A stretch of 15,051 bases of DNA. It comes from an uncultured Faecalibaculum sp. (GTDB lineage Bacteria > Bacillota_I > Bacilli_A > Erysipelotrichales > Erysipelotrichaceae). A program made the translations under genes and the position numbers. The notes below the pieces were generated by a model that saw only the letters and a list, made by a program, of their open reading frames with translations, searched no databases and was not told the origin of the DNA. The stretch is taken from positions 1 through 15,051 of the forward strand of contig NZ_CAJUPA010000046.1 in the NCBI RefSeq assembly GCF_910588395.1, given 5' to 3'. How positions within the stretch are numbered: position 1 is the stretch's first letter; each line of letters opens with the position of its first letter. Shown here piece by piece: positions 1 to 5,081 of the stretch.

Positions 1-90
1 AAAGTGTTAAAAGCTATTTCACCAGAATCGTTAATACTGATATTGACTTCTAACAACATGTTGAGAAGCTTTGCAGCTTGAAATGTGAAA

Positions 91-1026
91 TCAATTCTTC
101 AGGCTGTTCTGCATTTCATTCCAGTACTGTTCAAACAACTGCTCGGAGCTGGTTGCCCGGTCAAATTCGCTTTCCTGTCCGCATTTCTTCAGCCAGGAAT
201 AAAGCTCGCGGACCCTGCTCATGGTCATTTCCACGCCTTTTCTGATGCCAGATGCTTCGCCTTTCCGGAAACCCTGTGCTTCACCTGTTCGCAGCGCCGC
301 ATCCGCCTGTTCCTTACTCAGAAACGTGTATGCAAATTCCATGGTATATTCCTCCTTCGATTCAGTAATCTTCAACAGTTCTTCGTCATCGATCTCCATG
401 CCGCTTAAGTGCCCCAGTCCTTTGATTGTCCAAAATGGATGACGGATTTCTCCTCTGTTTACAGTATACTGCCTTCCTTCCCGTTTTGCTTTGAGCAGTC
501 CGGCGAAATACTTCAGATCCGTGGTCATGTTCTCAATGGTCTCATCTGGCAGAGCTCCCAGATCCACCACCTGGATCCGGAAGTCCTGGATGAATCGTTC
601 GTCCAGGACTTCCGGGATCTTCAGCTTCTCCCGCAGAGAGACCGGGGCTGTCCAGGGCCTGTCTCCGTAATACAGGACACCAGCAATAATGGGTATTGAT
701 TTCTTTCCATCCCTGGCCCGGGTCAAATACTGATTGGCGATATCCGCCATAATCCGCTCCACCATGATTGGATCCACTTTGGTCTGATTCTCCATGCAGG
801 TGATGGCCAGTTCTTCATCTGTGACCAGGTCCACCACCAGCATCACGGAATCCTGCTCCAGGAAGGACAATGTGTCTGCCATATCCCGGGGGATATGGAC
901 AGGATAATGGCGGAAGGAAGCAGGATCAATGTCCCACCTGTGGCCGGTGATCAATTCCATGGCTTCCTTGTGTTCGGCAGGATTCTCCAGCAGATGACGT
1001 TCCAGGATGTCTTTCTCTTTTCCCAA
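91..1026 (-). CDS. Rpn-like PD-(D/E)XK nuclease / putative transposase family protein
   Basis: This resembles the Rpn (recombination-promoting nuclease)/PD-(D/E)XK transposase-like proteins that occur in many copies in gut Bacillota. Counting from the TTG start, visible family marks are MENQ at residues 78-81 (the E-x-Q/K end of the nuclease motif), the strand VLYYGDRPWTAPVSL at 117-131, and a charged Gly-rich stretch with two GEAxGxRKG-like units near the C-terminus before a terminal helix. The N-terminus differs from what I remember of the family, which has an Asp-rich helix (PDVFADI-like). The start needs care: AAAGGAGGT lies at 1041-1033, so an ATG at 1047 has its ribosome site behind it and an ATG at 1032 is only 1 nt away, whereas TTG at 1026 is 7 nt away. 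I chose TTG (311 aa). The gene is monocistronic and divergent from yigZ. Family is fairly sure; activity is unknown. Confidence 0.75.
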   Translation of the reverse strand: MGKEKDILERHLLENPAEHKEAMELITGHRWDIDPASFRHYPVHIPRDMADTLSFLEQDSVMLVVDLVTDEELAITCMENQTKVDPIMVERIMADIANQYLTRARDGKKSIPIIAGVLYYGDRPWTAPVSLREKLKIPEVLDERFIQDFRIQVVDLGALPDETIENMTTDLKYFAGLLKAKREGRQYTVNRGEIRHPFWTIKGLGHLSGMEIDDEELLKITESKEEYTMEFAYTFLSKEQADAALRTGEAQGFRKGEASGIRKGVEMTMSRVRELYSWLKKCGQESEFDRATSSEQLFEQYWNEMQNSLKN

Positions 1027-1270
1027 AGTCATACCTCCTTTATTCATTCATTTGGGCCCATTCGGTTAGGTAAGTCATGAAGGGCATACTGGTTATATTC
1101 GCCAGATTTTCGGATATTTGCGAAAATTCATCTGAAAAGAGTGCTTTCAGTCATAAGGCTGTCATTTTTTCAACAGGTTTCATGGTCATGTTCCGCTATT
1201 GTCAGATATCACAACCCGGTTCTGAATCTGCATTGGATGAAGCCGCAGCCGCTGTTTGTCCTGGCACCGG

Positions 1271-1302
1271 TTCTGCTGTGACCCGCTTCTGCTGTGACCT
1301 GC
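1271..1302. repeat. two tandem 16-bp repeats in the yigZ promoter region
   Basis: Two adjacent 16-bp copies, 1271-1286 and 1287-1302, differ at one position (TTCTGCTGTGACC/TGC). A third partial copy (TTCTG) runs directly into the -10 element of yigZ. The repeats fill the place where a -35 hexamer would be, and no good -35 is present. They could be an activator or repressor site, or a replication-slippage product. Confidence 0.7.
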
Positions 1303-1305
1303 TTC

Positions 1306-1314
1306 TGTTATAAT
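1306..1314 (+). promoter_or_regulatory. extended -10 promoter for yigZ, predicted start at the ATG
   Basis: TGTTATAAT is a perfect extended -10 (TGn-TATAAT). Six bases (CATTTC) separate it from the ATG at 1321, so a transcription start 7 nt after the -10 falls on the A of the start codon. There is no Shine-Dalgarno site between the promoter and the ATG. This points to a leaderless mRNA. Confidence 0.6.
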
Positions 1315-1320
1315 CATTTC

Positions 1321-1908
1321 ATGAGACTGCTAAGTGACTGCATGCAGGAAATCGAGGTGAAAAAATCCCGATTTCTCTGTTATCTGCACCGGACAGAGAG
1401 CGAAGAAGATGCCCGTGCGTTTATCCGTCAGATCCGGAAGGAGCACCCCCAGGCACGGCATGTCTGCACCGGGATGATCATTGACGGGCTCCGGCGTTCC
1501 AGCGATGACGGAGAGCCCTCCGGAACCGCCGGCCGCCCCATTCTCTCTGTGCTGGAGGGAGCGGATATGGATCATGTCTGCGCTGCGGTGGTGCGCTATT
1601 TCGGCGGAACATTGCTGGGAACCGGCGGGCTGGTCCGGGCGTATTCCGATGCGGTGAAAACCGCACTGGATGCAGCGGTGCTGGGAGAAGCCAGGAAGAT
1701 GCGGCGGTATACCCTCACGGTTCCGTATTCTCTTTCCGGTCGGATTGAAAACTGGCTGATGCAGACAGGGGACATTCTGGATACCCGGTATGACCAGGCA
1801 GTGACGTATGAATTCCTGGTACCGGAACCGGTGGAGGACCTAGTGGCGGAAATGACTTCCGGGCGGTGCCAGGCGCTGTTTCTCGGAGAAGAAGTGACGG
1901 AAATCTGA
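1321..1908 (+). CDS. yigZ: YigZ / IMPACT (UPF0029) family protein
   Basis: A 195-aa cytoplasmic protein of the YigZ/IMPACT family. The N-terminal IMPACT domain (about residues 1-120) carries the family signature SDDGEPSGTAGRPIL at 61-75 and the Gly-rich block VVRYFGGTLLGTGGLVRAY at 90-108. The C-terminal part (about 135-190) fits the DUF1949 ferredoxin-like domain. Length is normal for the family. Eukaryotic IMPACT regulates the Gcn2 kinase; the bacterial role is not settled, although nucleic-acid or nucleotide binding has been proposed. The ATG at 1321 is chosen because KKSRF appears at the usual distance after it and because the extended -10 at 1306-1314 leaves no room for a leader. An in-frame ATG at 1294 lies upstream of the promoter and is unlikely. 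Next downstream on the same strand is the small membrane protein gene, which appears to have its own promoter. Confidence 0.93.
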   Translation: MRLLSDCMQEIEVKKSRFLCYLHRTESEEDARAFIRQIRKEHPQARHVCTGMIIDGLRRSSDDGEPSGTAGRPILSVLEGADMDHVCAAVVRYFGGTLLGTGGLVRAYSDAVKTALDAAVLGEARKMRRYTLTVPYSLSGRIENWLMQTGDILDTRYDQAVTYEFLVPEPVEDLVAEMTSGRCQALFLGEEVTEI

Positions 1909-1943
1909 CATGCCGTTCACATTCTCCTGCCACAGCTGCTGTT

Positions 1944-1997
1944 TATACTGAAGGTGTCAGATAACAGGGAATCCGTCAGATTCCCTGCTGGAGAGGA
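1944..1997 (+). promoter_or_regulatory. putative promoter, leader hairpin and RBS before the small membrane protein gene
   Basis: TATACT at 1944-1949 is a plausible -10 without a clear -35. Within the predicted leader is a perfect 9-bp inverted repeat: CAGGGAATC at 1965-1973 and GATTCCCTG at 1979-1987, with a 5-nt loop. No T-run follows, so it is not a rho-independent terminator. It is followed at once by the ribosome site GGAGAGGAG. The hairpin could stabilise the mRNA 5' end or bind a regulator. Confidence 0.45.
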
Positions 1998-2006
1998 GAC
2001 TGTTTC

Positions 2007-2324
2007 ATGAGCGGACTGCTGATGATTTTCATGATATTCTTGTTCTTTATGCTGTTTCTGCCGGCTATGCTGTACATGCTGCCGGTATTCCTGATTGTGT
2101 GGCTGGTGTCGGCAATCGTGAACAGCTTCCGGGGCGGACGCCGGCAGGCAGGTTCCACGGGGAATGGACAGACGTTTTACTACTATCGTTCTTCCAACCC
2201 CGGCCAGGATTCACAGACTATGAACGGAACCCGGGAAATCCCCCGGCGGGCTGCCCGTCCGGATTCCATTGATGCAGAGTATACAGAGTCGGAGGTTGGC
2301 GATGACCTACGTGATCCGCAGTGA
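2007..2324 (+). CDS. small membrane protein of unknown function
   Basis: A 105-aa protein that I cannot assign to a named family. Residues 1-40 are strongly hydrophobic (MIFMIFLFFMLFLPAM and the stretch after it) and would form one long or two short membrane segments. They are followed by a basic patch (RGGRR) and a polar, probably disordered tail that ends in an acidic SIDAEYTESEVGDD-like segment. The basic patch after the membrane part suggests a cytoplasmic tail. GGAGAGGAG sits about 8 nt before the ATG. The 3' end overlaps the GNAT gene by 23 nt, and the GNAT ribosome site lies inside this coding sequence, so the two are likely translationally coupled. A role next to the acetyltransferase is only inferred from position. 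Confidence 0.72.
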   Translation: MSGLLMIFMIFLFFMLFLPAMLYMLPVFLIVWLVSAIVNSFRGGRRQAGSTGNGQTFYYYRSSNPGQDSQTMNGTREIPRRAARPDSIDAEYTESEVGDDLRDPQ

Positions 2325-3219
2325 TTCTCTGGGGCTGGATCAGGAGATCCGGGATCTGCTGGAAAAATCCATGATTTCCATGTCGGAGAAAGAGGTCCAG
2401 GCGTGGATGGATCACCTGTATGACCCCGGACAGATGTTTGTCATGATCCGGGACGACCGCCCGGTCTCCTGCATTCAGGTCAAAAACCGGGTGCTCAGAC
2501 TCAAGGACCGGCAGCTGACGGTTTCAGTGCCGGTTCTTTTCTGCACCCATCCGGATTACCGCCTGCAGCGGTGTTTCGGGAAGCTGATGGAAGCCGTGAT
2601 TGCCAAAGCCGCTGCCAATGACCTGGTGCTGATGACAGTGAGCGATCAGGTAAAGGTGCTGGAAAAGCGCAGTTTTTCCCCGGTGGCCAGGTGCCGGGAA
2701 TACTGGCTGGACCGGGTGCAGATACCGGAGATGGAAGATGGCACGGTGCGTCCCTGGCGCCGGGAGGATCTGTATCCGGTGTATCTGCAGTTCATGAAGA
2801 ATTTTCCGGTGCGGATCCAGCTGGACCGGCGGAATTTCGAGGCGCAGCTGGAATACCTGCGGCAAAGCGGACGACGGATCTGGGTGGCAATGGATCAGTG
2901 GCATCATGCGGAGGGATTCGCGGTGACTGTTCCCGTATCCACCGGGGTGCGCTTTGAGCTGATTGTGTATGAGAACACCAGAGCGCTGCTGAATCTGCTG
3001 GCCCGACAGGCCAGGTTTACCCGGACACTGGTGGTGGAAACCGGTCCCAATGAAGCACTGGAGCGTCTGTTTGAAGGGGTGATTCACCGGCCAAAGGCTT
3101 CCGTGATGGTGCGTCTGACAAACTGGCAGCTGCTTTCCCGGTGGCTGGAAAAGGAAATCCGGCATCCGCAGGGGCTGTTCGAAACCTTCGATGATCCCAT
3201 GTGGCTGGGGATGCTGTAA
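2302..3219 (+). CDS. GNAT-family N-acetyltransferase, Eis-like
   Basis: A 305-aa protein resembling the Eis-like, Acetyltransf_9-type GNAT proteins. Residues 1-125 form the GNAT core. VPVLFCTHPDYRLQRCFGKLMEAVI at about 77-100 matches the beta4/alpha3 acetyl-CoA region. Residues 140-270 look like a second, divergent GNAT-like half, as in Eis proteins, but the SCP2-type C-terminal domain of full Eis (about 400 aa) is missing or very short. The pyrophosphate loop is degenerate: after R87 the expected RxxGxG/A reads RLQRCF, so acetyl-CoA binding may be altered. The start at 2302 has GGAGG at 2291-2295, six nt away; an in-frame ATG at 2269 has no such site. It overlaps the small membrane protein gene and ends before a terminator region. 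The substrate cannot be told from the sequence. Confidence 0.82.
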   Translation: MTYVIRSDSLGLDQEIRDLLEKSMISMSEKEVQAWMDHLYDPGQMFVMIRDDRPVSCIQVKNRVLRLKDRQLTVSVPVLFCTHPDYRLQRCFGKLMEAVIAKAAANDLVLMTVSDQVKVLEKRSFSPVARCREYWLDRVQIPEMEDGTVRPWRREDLYPVYLQFMKNFPVRIQLDRRNFEAQLEYLRQSGRRIWVAMDQWHHAEGFAVTVPVSTGVRFELIVYENTRALLNLLARQARFTRTLVVETGPNEALERLFEGVIHRPKASVMVRLTNWQLLSRWLEKEIRHPQGLFETFDDPMWLGML

Positions 3220-3221
3220 GA

Positions 3222-3251
3222 GGAAAAAAAGGCAGAGAACAGCTGTCTGCC
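3222..3251 (-). terminator. rho-independent terminator for the AAA_14 ATPase gene
   Basis: Read on the minus strand, GGCAGA pairs with TCTGCC across a 9-nt loop (positions 3251-3231) and is followed by seven T's (complement of 3224-3230). It lies about 100 nt past the stop of the minus-strand ATPase gene. Confidence 0.65.
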
Positions 3252-3267
3252 TGGTGAATTGAATGTT

Positions 3268-3328
3268 AAAACACCCTTTGGTGCCGGTTGCAGAGTGAGA
3301 TCTGCGGCAGGCTTCAAAGGGTGTTTTT
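3268..3328. terminator. structured terminator after the GNAT gene, possibly bidirectional
   Basis: A perfect 13-bp stem joins AAAACACCCTTTG (3268-3280) and CAAAGGGTGTTTT (3315-3327). The plus-strand arm ends in a T-rich tail (TTTTTGTGTTTT). The 34-nt loop contains an inner hairpin (TGCC/GGCA and GCAGA/TCTGC). It lies about 50 nt after the GNAT stop and 25 nt before the end of the convergent ATPase gene. Confidence 0.75.
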
Positions 3329-3352
3329 GTGTTTTGTCTGGCAAATCTTGAA

Positions 3353-4627
3353 TCAGTCTTTCAGACAGCCAATCGGTACCACATATACACCGTCAGTCCG
3401 CCGATATGCATACTGTCCGGTTCCGGTGAGAACCATCAGTAAAGAAGGAGATTTCATCCTGGTTGTATCCAGCTTACCCTGCAGTTTCTTCAAGTTTGCT
3501 GCTCCCTCTTCAATCAGCCGGTCACCACCAAGTTTGACTTCCACCAATCCGAAAGATCCATTTCGAAGATGGATCACTGCATCACATTCAAGCCCGTTTT
3601 TATCTCTGTAATAGTATACTTCACCGTTTAGCGCATCTGCATACACTCTGAGATCCCGGACGCAAAGTGTCTCAAAGAGCAACCCAGATGTATTTAGATC
3701 AGCCATCAGATTGCCAGGACCTATCCCCAGAGCTGCAGCAGCTATGGAAGGACCCACAAAATATCTGGTGTTGGAGGTTCTGATCACAGTTTTTGACCGA
3801 AGATTGGGATTCCAGGCCTTCATTTCTTCCACTACAAAAATCCTCTCCAGCGCCTGGAGATAGGAACAGACTGTCGCAGGATTCAACATAGCTGTATCAT
3901 TCGCTTCCATATCTCTTCGGATTACTTCACTGGCAGCCTGAGTTCCCTGATTGCGGGCATAAGAGCGCATGAACAGCTTCACCCGCTTCGGATTGCGCAA
4001 TCGACCATCTACCCGGGAGATGTCCGACTGTACAACGGCATCATAGTACGCAAATGCCTGATCCAGCGCGATATCATCCGGAAGGTCCACCGACTGCGGC
4101 CAGCCGCCACGGCAAACCAGAAAAGCCAGTTTGTCCAAGCCCAGCGAGTTGGTCCCTGTAATCCGGTCTGGAGATTCAAACAATTCAGCCAGGCTGACTT
4201 CTCCAGTGGATTCCTGTGACTCGTAAAGACTCATCGGCCGCATCGTCAACGATGCAAAACGACCGGTTCCAGTCTGATGAATGTGTTCGGAAGATGCCGG
4301 GACTGCAGATCCTGTCAGAATAAACTGCCCCAGTCCTTCGCGATGATCCACTTCATACCGTACAGCATCCCAGAGTTTTGGAGCAATTTGCCATTCATCA
4401 ATCAGTCTTGGCGTGTCTCCCTCCAGCAGCCGCCCGGGATCAATTTCCGCAAGCGCCAGATTCTGCGCTTCATTTCCAGAATCTGCCATATACAGAACAC
4501 TGCCGGCCACCTGCTCAGCCGTTGTGGCTTTTCCACACCACTTAGGCCCCTGTATCAAAACTGCACCAATCCCTTTCAGTTTTCTTTTCAATAATTCATC
4601 GGCGATTCTCGGCTTGTATTTCTTCAC
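3353..4627 (-). CDS. AAA_14 / DUF4143 ATP-binding protein
   Basis: A 424-aa protein of the common AAA_14-DUF4143 architecture. Walker A is GPKWCGKATT at residues 27-36, Walker B is LIDEWQ at 75-80, and a sensor-like ILTGSA lies at 103-108. The C-terminal DUF4143 part ends in a restriction-endonuclease-like fold with E319, D349 and EVK at 363-365, which fits a PD-(D/E)XK site. Walker A has Ala at the usual Thr/Ser after GK; the next residue is Thr. The start is GTG at 4627, with GAGGTGA at 4643-4637 nine nt upstream. These genes are often solitary and in many copies; they have been suspected of roles in defence or as toxin-like or mobile modules, but the function is not established. It is monocistronic, and its terminator lies at 3222-3251. 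Confidence 0.9.
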   Translation of the reverse strand: MKKYKPRIADELLKRKLKGIGAVLIQGPKWCGKATTAEQVAGSVLYMADSGNEAQNLALAEIDPGRLLEGDTPRLIDEWQIAPKLWDAVRYEVDHREGLGQFILTGSAVPASSEHIHQTGTGRFASLTMRPMSLYESQESTGEVSLAELFESPDRITGTNSLGLDKLAFLVCRGGWPQSVDLPDDIALDQAFAYYDAVVQSDISRVDGRLRNPKRVKLFMRSYARNQGTQAASEVIRRDMEANDTAMLNPATVCSYLQALERIFVVEEMKAWNPNLRSKTVIRTSNTRYFVGPSIAAAALGIGPGNLMADLNTSGLLFETLCVRDLRVYADALNGEVYYYRDKNGLECDAVIHLRNGSFGLVEVKLGGDRLIEEGAANLKKLQGKLDTTRMKSPSLLMVLTGTGQYAYRRTDGVYVVPIGCLKD

Positions 4628-4681
4628 TTTTTAGATTCACCTCACTCTGTCCATATGTTCTCAACATACTTATACCAACAT

Positions 4682-5038
4682 TCATAGATTTGACCGTTTA
4701 TTAATAACAAGTTCGGCTGATTTCCATCGATGGATTTGGCCATTTTTCAATAACAAGTTTGGCCGTTTTCCGTTCCCGGGCTGAGCTGTCACCAGTCCTT
4801 CCCACACCACCACTGCAGCCCGTCTCACCCTCACACGCATCGCCTTAGGCACCACCAGCCCCCTGCCCGCCCCGGCATTCATCGGCATCTCTGCCTCCAT
4901 GGCACCCCTGGCGCCTGGCGCTTTGACCTCCATCCGCATCTCCCCGCCCTTCACCATCCGCGAAAAAAGCCTCCGTTCCCCCAAAGCCCCCCGCAAGAGA
5001 GGCCACAGGAACAGAGGCTTTTCCATCATTTCGCTCAA
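4682..5038 (-). CDS. doubtful 118-aa ORF downstream of the GTPase-NYN gene
   Basis: An open frame of 118 codons begins 43 nt after the GTPase-NYN stop on the same strand and could be read from the same transcript, since no terminator is visible between them. The composition is unusual (many Met, Arg, Gly; MRVRVRRAAVVVWEG-like) and no ribosome binding site precedes the ATG. The last 26 or so residues (NLLLKNGQIHRW onward) are simply the translation of the 39-bp repeats. I do not recognise a domain. It may be an open frame by chance in GC-rich DNA, or a relic linked to a mobile element. Confidence 0.25.
   Translation of the reverse strand: MSEMMEKPLFLWPLLRGALGERRLFSRMVKGGEMRMEVKAPGARGAMEAEMPMNAGAGRGLVVPKAMRVRVRRAAVVVWEGLVTAQPGNGKRPNLLLKNGQIHRWKSAELVINKRSNL
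4687..4771. repeat. two 39-bp direct repeats around a 12-bp palindrome, possible IS21-like end
   Basis: Copies at 4687-4725 and 4733-4771 match at 32 of 39 positions with a period of 46. Both contain a TAACAAGTT core between GG(C/T)C-type boxes (TTTGGCC, TTCGGCTG). The junction holds the perfect palindrome TCCATCGATGGA (4723-4734). Degenerate multiple terminal repeats with TGGCCA-like boxes are typical of IS21-family ends, so this may be an IS relic, but no transposase is left nearby. The rest of 4628-5081 holds only the doubtful ORF described next. Confidence 0.6.
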
Positions 5039-5081
5039 TCGGCTGCAGTCAGAGAACCAGCCCGGATCACAGAACCGGACT

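Noticed and set aside
1..90. The near-palindrome CTTCTAACAACATGTTGAGAAG as a terminator for the Rpn-like gene
   Set aside because: The stem is imperfect and no T-run follows on the minus strand.
1294..1320. An upstream ATG for yigZ
   Set aside because: It lies before the extended -10 element and has no ribosome site.
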